DNA of 60,094 nt from Rubrivivax sp. (GTDB lineage Bacteria > Pseudomonadota > Gammaproteobacteria > Burkholderiales > Burkholderiaceae_C): assembly GCA_024641945.1 (NCBI GenBank), contig JAHECD010000017.1, positions 1 through 60,094 on the forward strand, written 5' to 3'. The translations under genes and the position numbers were made by a program. Every line of letters starts with the position of its first letter. Position 1 is the stretch's first letter. The notes below the pieces were generated by a model. It was not told the origin of the DNA, did not search any database, and worked only from the letters and a program-made list of their open reading frames with translations. Below are positions 20,924-29,556 of the stretch, piece by piece.

Positions 20924-22084
20924 ATGAAGATCCATGAATACCAAGGCAAGGAAGTGCTGCGCCAGTTTGGCGTGCCCGTCCCGCGCGGCTACCCCGCGTT
21001 CACTGTCCAGGAGGCGACCGAGGCAGCTCAGAAACTGGGCGGAAGTGTCTGGGTCGTCAAAGCACAGATCCACGCAGGCGGCCGCGGCAAGGGCGGCGGG
21101 GTCAAGCTCGGTCGGTCCATAGACGAGGTCAAGACGCTGGCCGGACAGATCCTGGGCATGCAGTTGAAGACCCACCAGACTGGCCCGGAAGGCCAGAGGG
21201 TTCGCCGACTGCTCATCGAGGAAGGCGCAGACATCAAGAAGGAATACTACGTCGCAGCGCTGACGGACCGCGCCACGCAGAAGGTCGCCGTGATGGCCAG
21301 CTCCGAAGGCGGGATGGATATCGAGGAAGTTGCCCATAGCACCCCCGAGAAGATCCTCAAGGTATTTGTCGATCCGTTGACGGGCATGACCGACGAACAG
21401 GCGCGCGAACTCGCCGCAGGCATTGGCGTCCCGGATGCCAGCCAAGACCAGGCGATGGACGTCCTTAAAAAGCTCTACACCTGCTACATGCAGACCGATG
21501 CCAGTCTGGCGGAAATCAACCCGCTGATCCTGGAGGGCAACGGCAACATCAAGGCACTCGACGCGAAGTTCAATTTCGATTCGAACGCCTTGTACCGCCA
21601 CCCGGAGATCGTCGCCTATCGCGATCTGGACGAAGAAGATGCGGCGGAGGTGGAGGCCAGCAAGTTCGATCTCAGCTACATCAGCCTCGACGGCAATATC
21701 GGATGCCTGGTCAATGGCGCAGGGCTGGCGATGGCCACGATGGACACCATCAAACTCTTTGGTGGCGAGCCGGCCAACTTTCTCGATGTCGGCGGTGGCG
21801 CGACGGCCGAAAAGGTCACCGAGGCCTTCAAGATCATGTTGGCGAACAAAAACGTCAAGGGGATCCTGGTCAACATCTTCGGTGGAATCATGCGCTGCGA
21901 CACGATCGCCGAAGGCGTCATCGCCGCCTGCAAGGCCGTCAACCTGACCGTTCCCCTGGTCGTGCGCATGAAGGGCACGAACGAAGACGTTGGCAAGAAG
22001 ATGCTCGCCGACTCCGGGCTGCCGATCATCAGCGCCAACACGATGGCCGAGGCTGCGACGAAGATCGTCGCAGCCGTGAAGTAA
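20924..22084 (+). CDS. sucC: Succinyl-CoA synthetase (ADP-forming) subunit beta
   Basis: A 386-residue ATP-grasp subunit of the TCA-cycle enzyme that converts succinyl-CoA, phosphate and ADP to succinate, CoA and ATP. Motifs: [20 protein letters not shown] at the start, [40 protein letters not shown] and [12 protein letters not shown]. The length is typical. sucD follows after 16 bp. Confidence 0.98.
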   Translation: MKIHEYQGKEVLRQFGVPVPRGYPAFTVQEATEAAQKLGGSVWVVKAQIHAGGRGKGGGVKLGRSIDEVKTLAGQILGMQLKTHQTGPEGQRVRRLLIEEGADIKKEYYVAALTDRATQKVAVMASSEGGMDIEEVAHSTPEKILKVFVDPLTGMTDEQARELAAGIGVPDASQDQAMDVLKKLYTCYMQTDASLAEINPLILEGNGNIKALDAKFNFDSNALYRHPEIVAYRDLDEEDAAEVEASKFDLSYISLDGNIGCLVNGAGLAMATMDTIKLFGGEPANFLDVGGGATAEKVTEAFKIMLANKNVKGILVNIFGGIMRCDTIAEGVIAACKAVNLTVPLVVRMKGTNEDVGKKMLADSGLPIISANTMAEAATKIVAAVK

Positions 22085-22100
22085 GTCAAGGACGAATCCC

Positions 22101-22994
22101 ATGAGCATCCTGATCAACAAGGACACCAAGGTCATTACCCAAGGCATCACGGGCAAGACCGGCCAGTTCCACACACGCATGTGTCGTGACTACGCCAACG
22201 GCAGGAATTGCTTTGTTGCGGGCGTGAATCCCAAGAAGGCCGGCGAAGACTTCGAAGGCATTCCCATCTTCGCCAGTGTCAAGGACGCACGAGCACAGAC
22301 CGGCGCCACGGTCAGCGTGATCTACGTGCCACCGGCCGGCGCTGCGGCCGCCATTTGGGAAGCCGTCGAGGCCGATCTCGACCTGGCTGTCTGCATCACT
22401 GAAGGCATCCCGATCCGGGACATGCTGGAAGTGCGCAACAAGATGAAGGCAAAGGAAGCCGCAGGGGGCAAGAAGACCCTGCTGCTCGGCCCCAATTGCC
22501 CGGGGGTGATCACGCCCGATGAAATCAAGATCGGAATCATGCCAGGGCACATCCATCGCAAGGGACGCATTGGCGTCGTCTCGCGCTCGGGAACGCTGAC
22601 CTATGAGGCCGTCGCGCAATTGACTGAAATCGGCCTCGGCCAGAGCTCCGCGGTCGGCATCGGGGGCGACCCGATCAATGGCCTGAAGCACATCGATATC
22701 ATGCAGGCGTTCAGCGACGACCCCGAAACCGATGCCGTCATCATGATTGGCGAAATCGGCGGACCGGACGAAGCCGAAGCAGCCCGTTGGTGCAAGGCGA
22801 ACATGAAGAAGCCCATCGTCGGCTTCATCGCCGGCGTCACGGCGCCAGCTGGAAAGCGCATGGGCCACGCCGGTGCCCTCATCAGCGGCGGAGCCGACAC
22901 AGCGGATGCCAAGCTCGCCGTGATGGAGGAATGCGGCTTCAAAGTGACGCGCAATCCTTCGGAAATGGCGAAACTGCTCAAAGCCATGCTCTGA
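22101..22994 (+). CDS. sucD: Succinyl-CoA synthetase subunit alpha
   Basis: A 297-residue CoA-binding subunit carrying the phosphohistidine. The CoA-binding region is near the N-terminus (QGITGKTGQFHTRMC), then VYVPPAGAAAAI and GPNCPGVITP. The catalytic His lies in GKRMGHAGALISGG (near residue 255). It forms an operon with sucC and is followed by a strong hairpin. Confidence 0.98.
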   Translation: MSILINKDTKVITQGITGKTGQFHTRMCRDYANGRNCFVAGVNPKKAGEDFEGIPIFASVKDARAQTGATVSVIYVPPAGAAAAIWEAVEADLDLAVCITEGIPIRDMLEVRNKMKAKEAAGGKKTLLLGPNCPGVITPDEIKIGIMPGHIHRKGRIGVVSRSGTLTYEAVAQLTEIGLGQSSAVGIGGDPINGLKHIDIMQAFSDDPETDAVIMIGEIGGPDEAEAARWCKANMKKPIVGFIAGVTAPAGKRMGHAGALISGGADTADAKLAVMEECGFKVTRNPSEMAKLLKAML

Positions 22995-23017
22995 TCCCGC
23001 ACGCATCCGCCATGCAG

Positions 23018-23041
23018 AACGGCCGCCCTTGGGCGGCCGTT
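23018..23041 (+). terminator. Terminator hairpin after sucCD
   Basis: An inverted repeat AACGGCCGCCC / GGGCGGCCGTT with only TT between the arms (in RNA, a 4-nt loop) lies 23 bp after the sucD stop. There is no long U-tract (only GTTGTC), so efficiency is uncertain. Confidence 0.65.
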
Positions 23042-23177
23042 GTCAATGGGCGTCGAACGGAGCGTGCGTAGTAGTACGAACCGGGTTGCAACCGCATTTG
23101 CCTACACTGCGTGCAGCAATAGTCGCGCAGCCAGCCTGCCGGTGTCGTCTCACAAACCACAGGAGACCGGAGACCCC

Positions 23178-23870
23178 ATGGAACTTATGTCAGCGGCATT
23201 CTGGGCAGCGCTCGGATCGATCATTCTGGCCAACATATTGCTGTCCGGCGACAACGCCGTGGTCATAGCGCTTGCGGCACGATCGCTGCCGCCACATCAA
23301 CAAAAGAAGGCAATCTTCTGGGGCAGTGCGGCCGCCATCGTGATGCGAATCGTGCTCACGCTGGTTGCGGTGGAAATGCTGAAGTGGCCGTACCTCAAGA
23401 TCATCGGGGGTCTGCTGCTGCTCTATATCGGCGTCACGCTGCTGCTCGAGGACGAGGGCGAAGACGGTGTTGCTCACGCAGAGGCCGGCGGCATGCTCGC
23501 GGCCATCCGGACAATCCTCGTCGCCGACCTGGTGATGAGCCTCGATAACGTGTTGGCAGTCGCTGCCGCGGCCAAAGGGGACACGACCCTCCTCATCCTG
23601 GGGCTGGGCATCAGCATCCCGCTCATCATCTTTGGCAGCACGATGCTGCTGAAGGTGATGGAACGCTACCCGATCATCATCACGGCAGGCGCAGCATTGC
23701 TCGGGTTTCTGGCAGGAGAAATGATTCTCAGCGATCCTGCCGTCGCACAAAAATTCGGTCCCCAATCTCACGCCGTCGCCAACATGGCGGGCGTCGTCGG
23801 CGCCGTCGTCGTGGTGGCTGCTGGTACCTATCTGCGGCGTAGAGCGCGACAAAAGGCCGCCGCGCAGTGA
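23178..23870 (+). CDS. TerC family integral membrane protein (YjbE type), copy 1
   Basis: A 230-residue polytopic inner-membrane protein with about seven hydrophobic helices. It has the two acidic TerC motifs, LLSGDNAVVIALAAR (residues about 22-36) and ADLVMSLDNVLAVAAAAKGD (near 117-136). The YjbE/TerC family is linked to Mn2+ export or metalation of exported proteins. The start ATG 23178 follows GGAGACCGGAGACC. No riboswitch precedes this copy, unlike the next gene, so the two paralogues are probably regulated differently. Confidence 0.88.
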   Translation: MELMSAAFWAALGSIILANILLSGDNAVVIALAARSLPPHQQKKAIFWGSAAAIVMRIVLTLVAVEMLKWPYLKIIGGLLLLYIGVTLLLEDEGEDGVAHAEAGGMLAAIRTILVADLVMSLDNVLAVAAAAKGDTTLLILGLGISIPLIIFGSTMLLKVMERYPIIITAGAALLGFLAGEMILSDPAVAQKFGPQSHAVANMAGVVGAVVVVAAGTYLRRRARQKAAAQ

Positions 23871-23935
23871 TCTGCGAGGTCGAACGGGCTCCCCGTGGGT
23901 TGCGGACGACATCGGTAGCTGGTCCAATGGTGGTT

Positions 23936-24105
23936 CTGAAGGGGAGTAGCTCAGCCTGAAGAGGCGCTTGATTGCGCTTCAATCAGGATCAGCCGGCCGT
24001 CATTACGAAGTTCGCTTCCGGTCGTCTGGGCAACGGAGAACCATCTCCGGCCGAGCAAGACCTTCGGTGCATCCCGCCGTTTCGCGGGAGCCCGAAGGTG
24101 CGCCA
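23936..24105 (+). ncRNA. yybP-ykoY manganese riboswitch
   Basis: The leader of the second TerC gene holds the two most conserved blocks of the yybP-ykoY (Mn2+-sensing) aptamer: GGGGAGTAGC at 23941-23950 and CGAGCAAGACCTTCGG at 24052-24067, with a CGTCATTACG segment between. ACCTTCGG (24060-24067), part of the second block, can instead pair perfectly with CCGAAGGT (24092-24099) around an inner TCCCGC/GCGGGA hairpin (24071-24088). That is a plausible switch in the expression platform. The family typically controls Mn2+ exporters of the MntP and TerC/Alx types. Exact ends are approximate. Confidence 0.88.
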
Positions 24106-24180
24106 ACTCCAATGCACCTCGTGCCCCTGCGTGCGGCGAGCCGGTACCTCCGGGTACGTCTTGTCTGCGCTGGAGCTGCA

Positions 24181-24870
24181 ATGGAACTCTTCTCAATCTC
24201 CTGGTTCACGGCCCTCGGGGCCATCATCCTCATCGACCTCGTCCTGGCGGGTGACAACGCGATCGTCATCGCGCTGGCCTCTCGCAATCTGCCTGCCGCG
24301 CTACGACGAAAGGCGATCGTGTTCGGCACGATCGGGGCGGTGGTCGTGCGGTCGGTCATGACCGTCGGCGTTGTCTGGTTGCTCAAGATCCCCGGTCTCA
24401 TGCTCGCGGGCGGCCTCGGATTGGTATGGATCGCCTACAGGCTTGTCGTGCCCGCGGCGACTGACGATGGCCACGGACCTGCCGCGCAAACCTTCTGGGG
24501 CGCCATGAAGACGATCATCGTTGCCGACGCATTGATGGGGGTGGACAACGTGCTGGGTGTCGCCGGGGCGGCACACGGGGACTTCGCGCTTGTCGTCGCG
24601 GGCCTGCTGATCAGCATTCCGATCGTTGTTTGGGGCAGCAGCATGGTCCTGCGTCTCGTGGATCGATTCCCCGCCGTGATCATGATCGGCGCGGGGGTGC
24701 TTGCGTTCACCGCCGCGAAGATGATCGTTTCCGAACCGCTGCTCGATGACCTGTTCGATGCCAGTCAGGTCACCCGGTTGGTGACCTACGTGACCCTCGT
24801 GGGTGGCGTGCTGGCCGTGGGTCGCCTCGCCCAGCGGCGACCCGATTCAGGCGGTTCCGCCGCAGCTTGA
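24181..24870 (+). CDS. TerC family membrane protein, copy 2, riboswitch-controlled
   Basis: A 229-residue paralogue of the preceding gene. It has the same motif pair, LVLAGDNAIVIALASR (residues about 20-35) and ADALMGVDNVLGVAGAAHGD (near 115-134), and about seven membrane helices. By riboswitch and family it is probably an Mn2+ exporter or a helper for metalation of exported enzymes. ATG 24181 follows GGAGCTGCA. The Mn2+ riboswitch in its 310-bp leader suggests that it turns on at high manganese. Confidence 0.9.
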   Translation: MELFSISWFTALGAIILIDLVLAGDNAIVIALASRNLPAALRRKAIVFGTIGAVVVRSVMTVGVVWLLKIPGLMLAGGLGLVWIAYRLVVPAATDDGHGPAAQTFWGAMKTIIVADALMGVDNVLGVAGAAHGDFALVVAGLLISIPIVVWGSSMVLRLVDRFPAVIMIGAGVLAFTAAKMIVSEPLLDDLFDASQVTRLVTYVTLVGGVLAVGRLAQRRPDSGGSAAA

Positions 24871-24898
24871 ACCCCAACCTCTCGAAGGAATGACTGTC

Positions 24899-25345
24899 AT
24901 GCGAAATATCTCGATCCTCGCGAATGATGCGGTATTGGCCCGGACTGCCATCGAGCGCGTGTACGCAAGCCCGATCCCCTCGCGTCTCGTCGTTGTGGCG
25001 TGTCCACCCCGTCTGACCCGGCACGTTGGAAGGTGGCTCGGGCAATCCGGTTGCGCGCAATGGCGACAGGATTGGGCCGAGCAACTCTTTGCCCAACTTC
25101 CACTGGTGTGGGCTGGCGCTCCGGGTGGCTCATTGGAGGTATTGGTTGCCTCCCGCCCGTTGGCGGGCGTCTTGCAGGACTTGCGCAGGCGTCTCGGCCC
25201 GGAGCTTCAGGCGGTCGACGCTCGGCGTCACCCATGGGGTGCCATGCCCGAGGCATTGACGGCTGCGGCCGAGGCCGACTCTCGGTGGGCCGTTCCAGCC
25301 ATCGTCGCGTCGGGTGTCGGCATCGCGCTGGCACTCGCAGACTAG
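24899..25345 (+). CDS. Hypothetical protein upstream of Ser/Thr kinase
   Basis: A 148-residue protein I do not recognise. The N-terminal part is mixed alpha/beta (SRLVVVACPPRLTRHVGRWL), with a middle LVASRPLAGVLQDLRRRLG. The C-terminus ends in a hydrophobic segment (WAVPAIVASGVGIALALAD) that could be a tail anchor. ATG 24899 is preferred over 24890 because AAGGAA lies 9 nt before it and directly abuts 24890. It lies between TerC copy 2 and the kinase on the same strand, 49 bp before the kinase ATG, so it may belong to the kinase signalling block. Confidence 0.65.
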   Translation: MRNISILANDAVLARTAIERVYASPIPSRLVVVACPPRLTRHVGRWLGQSGCAQWRQDWAEQLFAQLPLVWAGAPGGSLEVLVASRPLAGVLQDLRRRLGPELQAVDARRHPWGAMPEALTAAAEADSRWAVPAIVASGVGIALALAD

Positions 25346-25394
25346 CAGACGCGCAACGTCGCGGCCCCGTGCCGCGCGTGCTAACGTTTGCCGC

Positions 25395-26261
25395 ATGCAG
25401 CCCAGCGGCAAACGTGGTGGCATGCCCCGCGACGACGACACGCTGGCCGACTACTTGCTCGGGCGCGTCATCGGGCGAGGGGCGAACGGGACGGTTCACT
25501 TGGCCTCGCATCGGCGCGACGGGACAACCGTTGCTGTCAAGCTGCTTGCGGTCGACGCCGGCATTTCTGACGACGAGCGTACCGAGATGCGCGAGCGCTT
25601 CTTGGCGGAGGCGCGTATCGCCATGCGGCTGCGCCATCCCGACATCGTTGCGGTCCTCGCTGCAGGTGAAACGTCGGGGCGGTTCTGGCAGGCGATGGAG
25701 CTTGCGTCGGGATGCTCGCTCGCTCGGTATGTCCAAGCCAGATACCTTCTGCCGCTGCCCGTCGTCCTGGACATCGGCGCGCGGCTTGCCGCCGCACTCG
25801 ACTACGTGCACTCGATGGGCGTCGTTCATCGGGACATCAAGCCGTCCAACGTGCTGGTCGATATCACTGGCGGGTTCGTGAAGCTCACGGACTTCGGTAC
25901 GGCCAGGGTGCTCGACAACAGCCGGACCCGAACCGGCGTGATGCTCGGTACGCCAGCCTACATGCCACCGGAGCAACTGGCAGGCTCGCCGGCTGTCGCC
26001 GCGGGCGACATCTATTCGCTTGGCGTCCTGGTATTCGAGCTGTTGACCGCAAGGCGCCCGCATCACGCCAGCTCGATGGGCGATTTCCTGAGGCGCGTGG
26101 CGTCAGAGCAGGCGCCCGACATTCGGCTGTACCTGCCGGACGCGCCCGCTCAACTTGCCGAAACGCTGGCGCAGGCCCTTTCGACGGATCCCGCGAAGCG
26201 TCAAAGCAGCGCAGCGATATTCTCGGACAGCTTGTCCCGTGCGCGACTGCACGCCTCTTGA
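25395..26261 (+). CDS. Eukaryotic-type serine/threonine protein kinase
   Basis: A 288-residue cytosolic Hanks-type kinase without a membrane segment or sensor domain. Motifs in order: glycine loop GRGANGTVH, VAVKLL (ATP-binding Lys), catalytic loop VVHRDIKPSNVLVD, DFGTAR, GTPAYMPPEQ (APE equivalent) and DIYSLGVLVFELL. All catalytic residues are present, so it should be active. The start is uncertain: ATG 25395 or 25422. It is followed by a PP2C phosphatase and an FHA protein, giving a complete writer-eraser-reader set. Confidence 0.92.
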   Translation: MQPSGKRGGMPRDDDTLADYLLGRVIGRGANGTVHLASHRRDGTTVAVKLLAVDAGISDDERTEMRERFLAEARIAMRLRHPDIVAVLAAGETSGRFWQAMELASGCSLARYVQARYLLPLPVVLDIGARLAAALDYVHSMGVVHRDIKPSNVLVDITGGFVKLTDFGTARVLDNSRTRTGVMLGTPAYMPPEQLAGSPAVAAGDIYSLGVLVFELLTARRPHHASSMGDFLRRVASEQAPDIRLYLPDAPAQLAETLAQALSTDPAKRQSSAAIFSDSLSRARLHAS

Positions 26262-26379
26262 GTCTGGTTGGACATCCTGCGCCGAGAACGTGCCTCCCGG
26301 CCGTTGTTCCAAGGCACAATCCCGCATTTTCTGCGGATCCTCCCGCACGAATTCGCGCTTCAAGTCTTCCGCCGTGCCA

Positions 26380-27168
26380 ATGACCTACGAGTTCTCCTCG
26401 GCCATCGATGCCGGCCGCGCACGCAGCAACAACGAGGACTCGGTCGTCGTGGATACGAGTTGCGATCTGGTCGTGCTGGCCGACGGCATGGGCGGGTACA
26501 ACGCTGGCGAGGTTGCCAGTGGCATGTTGACCTCGTTCATCGTCACCGAGCTGGGCCGCTGGCTCCGCGAAGCGGGCCCACAGGCCGGTGACGGCGATGT
26601 GCGGCGCGCCATGGACATCTGCGTGGACAACGCAAATCGCGCGATCTTCAATGCAGCCAATTCAAACCCTCAGTACGCGGGAATGGGCACGACGCTCGTG
26701 ATGGGCGCTTTCCGCGCAGGGCAATTGCTGGTCGGGCATGTCGGTGACTCGCGCGCCTACCGCTGGCGCGCAGGCCGATTGCAGCAGATCACCCGCGACC
26801 ACTCCTTGCTTCAGGAGCAGATCGATGCGGGTCTTATCACTCCGGAGCAGGCCGCGTTCTCGGCGAACAAGAATCTGGTGACGCGCGCCGTCGGCGTTGA
26901 AGATACCGTGTTGCTCGAAACCCACGTCCACGACGTGCAACCCGGCGACCTGTACCTGCTTTGCTCGGATGGCTTGTCCGACATGCTGCACGACAACACG
27001 ATTGCACAGATCCTGGCGGCGGCGACAGGCACTCTCGAAGAAGCGTGCCGAACCCTCGTTGACGCTGCCAACGATGCGGGTGGAAGAGATAATATTTCGG
27101 TGATACTCGTCCGGTCACATGGCGCAGGGCTCCCTGCCGGCCGATCATGGTGGCCGTTCAGGCGCTGA
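26380..27168 (+). CDS. PP2C-family Ser/Thr protein phosphatase
   Basis: A 262-residue metal-dependent phosphatase. Metal and phosphate motifs are complete: AGRARSNNEDS, LADGMGGYNAGEVAS, GTTLVMGAF, HVGDSRAYRW, LLCSDGLSDML and GGRDNISVILV. It should reverse phosphorylation by the neighbouring kinase. The start is ATG 26380; GTG 26374 is two codons earlier. The 118-bp gap after the kinase gene has no gene. The FHA gene follows 57 bp later. Confidence 0.93.
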   Translation: MTYEFSSAIDAGRARSNNEDSVVVDTSCDLVVLADGMGGYNAGEVASGMLTSFIVTELGRWLREAGPQAGDGDVRRAMDICVDNANRAIFNAANSNPQYAGMGTTLVMGAFRAGQLLVGHVGDSRAYRWRAGRLQQITRDHSLLQEQIDAGLITPEQAAFSANKNLVTRAVGVEDTVLLETHVHDVQPGDLYLLCSDGLSDMLHDNTIAQILAAATGTLEEACRTLVDAANDAGGRDNISVILVRSHGAGLPAGRSWWPFRR

Positions 27169-27225
27169 TGGACACGAAAGAGCGCCGACTCATTCGGCAC
27201 TCGAACAATGAAGAGGTCTGAAGGC

Positions 27226-27885
27226 ATGAGCAAGCTGGTGGTTTCGCTCGACGGGGTCGTCATCAAGGAAGTCCAGATCACCAAGGACAAGACGACACTC
27301 GGCCGCCGCCCCTATAACGACATCGTGATCGACAACTTGGCCGTCAGCGGCGAGCATGCGGTGCTGCAGATGGTCGGCAACGACGTCTTCATCGAAGACC
27401 TGAACAGCACGAACGGCACCTATATCAATGGCAAGGCCGTCAAGAAGCAACTGCTTGCGCACAACGACACCGTCGAGATCGGCAAGTACAAGATCAAGTA
27501 CTTGGCGGACGAAGGCGTCGACTATGAAAAGACCATGATCATGCGGCCGGGCTCTGCGCAAGCGTCCGCGGATGCCGGTGCCTCGGCATTCGGTGGCCTT
27601 GGCGGCCCGACCACGACCCCGGTTACCCCCGCGTCGATCCGCGTCTTGAACGGCGCGGCCTCTGGGCGCGAAGTCCCGCTGACCAAAGTGGTCACGACCG
27701 TAGGCAAGCCAGGCGTCCAGGTGGCGTCGATCACCAAACGCCCGGGCGGATACGTTTTTGCGCATGTGGAGGGGCCGGCGCGTCCCAGTGTGAATGGTGT
27801 TCCGCTGGCGGCGGATTCCGTGCCGTTGCGCAATGGAGATGTGATCGAACTTGCAGGCACGCAAATGCAGTTCGTCAACATGTGA
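27226..27885 (+). CDS. FHA-domain protein with two FHA-like domains
   Basis: A 219-residue phosphothreonine-reader protein. The first FHA domain (about residues 20-85) has the canonical TLGRRPYNDIVI, AVSGEHAVL and LNSTNGTYINGK motifs. An Ala/Gly/Pro/Thr linker follows, containing YEKTMIMRPG, where the Thr could be a phosphosite of the kinase. The second half (residues 145-219) is FHA-like but degenerate: VGKPGVQVASITKRPGGY keeps the turn but lacks the usual Arg/Ser/His set. ATG 27226 is preferred over 27208. It completes the kinase-phosphatase-reader cluster; no type VI secretion genes are nearby. Confidence 0.92.
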   Translation: MSKLVVSLDGVVIKEVQITKDKTTLGRRPYNDIVIDNLAVSGEHAVLQMVGNDVFIEDLNSTNGTYINGKAVKKQLLAHNDTVEIGKYKIKYLADEGVDYEKTMIMRPGSAQASADAGASAFGGLGGPTTTPVTPASIRVLNGAASGREVPLTKVVTTVGKPGVQVASITKRPGGYVFAHVEGPARPSVNGVPLAADSVPLRNGDVIELAGTQMQFVNM

Positions 27886-28043
27886 CGAATGTCATGGCCG
27901 CCCAGGCGGCTGTGAGCGACGGCGCCGCGCGGCAGGGTTGAATGCGCAATCGGTGCTAGGCAAGCAAGTGGCTGGCAGGCACCATCTTCGTATGGTCTCC
28001 GTGGCCCTCGCGCTCGACTCCGTTGCCGTTCAAGCCCATCCCC

Positions 28044-28844
28044 ATGACTCTGCGTGTACTCGGTTGTTCCGGCTCTATCGCCGCGGGCAGCCGCACAACT
28101 TCGTTTCTGCTGGACCATGACGTCCTGATCGATGCCGGTACGGGAGTAGGCGACCTCACGCTCGAAGAACTGGCCCGCGTCGACCACATCTTCATCACAC
28201 ATTCGCACCTGGATCATGTCCTGTCGATCGGTTTGCTGGCCGACAGCGTGATGCGCATGCGACGGGCCATGAATCGAGGGCCGATACAGGTCCATGCGCT
28301 GGCCCCAACGCTGGCGGCGCTGAAAACGCACATGTTCAACGGCGTCATCTGGCCCGACTTCACGGCGCTTCCCGACCCGGCACGACCTACGCTGCAGTTT
28401 TCGCCCTTCGAGGTGGGCGACCGGCTCGTCCTGGGGGACCGCTGCATCGAAGTCCTGCCCGCGGTGCATACGGTGCCCGCCGTGGGCTTCGCCGTCTGGG
28501 CGTCGGCCGACGCGACCGGCCCTGCCTGGATCTTTACCGGGGACACAGCGCCGAATGTGTCGCTCTGGGAGCGTCTCGCGGCACTCGAGATCGGCAGCCT
28601 CGTCATCGAAACCGCTTTCCGTGACAACGAAGTCGATCTGGCCCGGCGCAGCGCTCACCTCAGCCCCCGGCTGCTGCGCGCAGAGCTCGAACAGTTGCCG
28701 GGCTCGGTGGACGTATTCATCACCCATATCAAGCCAGGCGAGGTGGAGGCGGTGATGGCAGAAGTGCGGCTCCAGGGCCTGAGGCACCGCATTCATGCCT
28801 TGAGTGCGGGGCAGACCATGTCGGTCGCCGCGGGCGGCAAGTGA
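28044..28844 (+). CDS. Metallo-beta-lactamase-fold phosphodiesterase-like protein
   Basis: A 266-residue cytosolic metallohydrolase. The dinuclear metal motif THSHLDH (near residues 52-58) is followed by the ligands AVHTVPAVG (His), FTGDTAP (Asp) and FITHIKPGE (His). The gap pattern and the start TLRVLGCSGSI fit the class II cyclic-nucleotide phosphodiesterase-like group, so cAMP or cGMP hydrolysis is possible; the substrate is not proven. ATG 28044 is the best start; TTG 28023 is an alternative. It lies 158 bp after the FHA gene and before the pilin gene on the same strand. Confidence 0.82.
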   Translation: MTLRVLGCSGSIAAGSRTTSFLLDHDVLIDAGTGVGDLTLEELARVDHIFITHSHLDHVLSIGLLADSVMRMRRAMNRGPIQVHALAPTLAALKTHMFNGVIWPDFTALPDPARPTLQFSPFEVGDRLVLGDRCIEVLPAVHTVPAVGFAVWASADATGPAWIFTGDTAPNVSLWERLAALEIGSLVIETAFRDNEVDLARRSAHLSPRLLRAELEQLPGSVDVFITHIKPGEVEAVMAEVRLQGLRHRIHALSAGQTMSVAAGGK

Positions 28845-28940
28845 CGCAAATTGTCAGAAGCCGACATGCCAAGTGACCAAGCATGTCGCAAGGCGTGACG
28901 AATACCCCGTAAACGCCAGCCAATTCTCATGCTTCGAGGC

Positions 28941-28956
28941 TGGCACGCAGGGTGCA
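28941..28956 (+). promoter_or_regulatory. Sigma54 (RpoN) promoter of the pilin gene
   Basis: TGGCAC-N5-GTGCA matches the -24/-12 consensus TGGCAC-N5-TTGCA with one mismatch and correct spacing. Transcription would start near 28968, leaving a leader of about 35 nt before the pilin ATG. Type IV pilin genes are classically activated by PilSR through sigma54. Confidence 0.75.
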
Positions 28957-29003
28957 ACTGGCAAGACAGCGATTCCCGCCCAACCCCCTGAAGGAGTTTT
29001 TCC

Positions 29004-29453
29004 ATGAAGCGAGTACAACAAGGCTTTACCCTGATCGAACTGATGATCGTCGTGGCGATCATCGGCATCCTGGCCGCTGTCGCGCTGCCGGCGTACAAGG
29101 ACTACACGCTGAAGGCGAAGGTCTCTGAAGTCGTCCTGGCTGCCAGCCAGTGCCGCACGACGATCGCCGAGGTCTACCAAACCGCCACGACCGCTCCGGC
29201 TGCTGGCGCATGGGGCTGCGAAGGCGGCACGACGAAATACGTGTCTAGCGTGACCACTGACGGCAATGGCGTCATTACCGTGACCGCGCAGAACACGGGC
29301 GAAGCGACCATCGATGCCAAGACCATCACGCTGACTCCGTACATCGCCGGTGTCGCAGCCGCTGCTGCCACCGACATGGGCAAGCAAGTGTCGGAGTTCA
29401 AGTGCCAGCCGGGCACGATGGCGCCGAAGTACCTGCCGGGTTCTTGCCGCTAA
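29004..29453 (+). CDS. pilA: Type IV pilin major subunit
   Basis: A 149-residue type IVa prepilin. The short leader MKRVQQG is cut before Phe8 by PilD, with the conserved Glu at +5 ([24 protein letters not shown]). The globular head has two Cys pairs, Cys50/Cys72 and the C-terminal D-loop pair Cys134/Cys148 ([15 protein letters not shown]). AAGGAG lies 9 nt before ATG. It has a sigma54 promoter and its own strong terminator, so it is monocistronic. A PglL-like transferase gene follows. Confidence 0.96.
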   Translation: MKRVQQGFTLIELMIVVAIIGILAAVALPAYKDYTLKAKVSEVVLAASQCRTTIAEVYQTATTAPAAGAWGCEGGTTKYVSSVTTDGNGVITVTAQNTGEATIDAKTITLTPYIAGVAAAAATDMGKQVSEFKCQPGTMAPKYLPGSCR

Positions 29454-29474
29454 TCAGCTTCGGCTGATGACATC

Positions 29475-29499
29475 GGGGCGCCTTTTGGCGCCCCTTTTT
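29475..29499 (+). terminator. Rho-independent terminator after pilin gene
   Basis: A perfect 8-bp stem GGGGCGCC/GGCGCCCC with a TTTT loop is followed by TTTTT, 21 bp after the pilin stop. It is the best intrinsic terminator in the window. Confidence 0.95.
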
Positions 29500-29556
29500 C
29501 ATTGGGCAAGCTGTTCGGCAGCAGGTGGGTCGGCCTGCTAGGATTTCCGTCCATCC

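Noticed and set aside
25395..27885. Kinase/PP2C/FHA genes as part of a type VI secretion locus
   Set aside because: No Tss genes occur anywhere in the window; neighbours are TerC, MBL and pilin genes.
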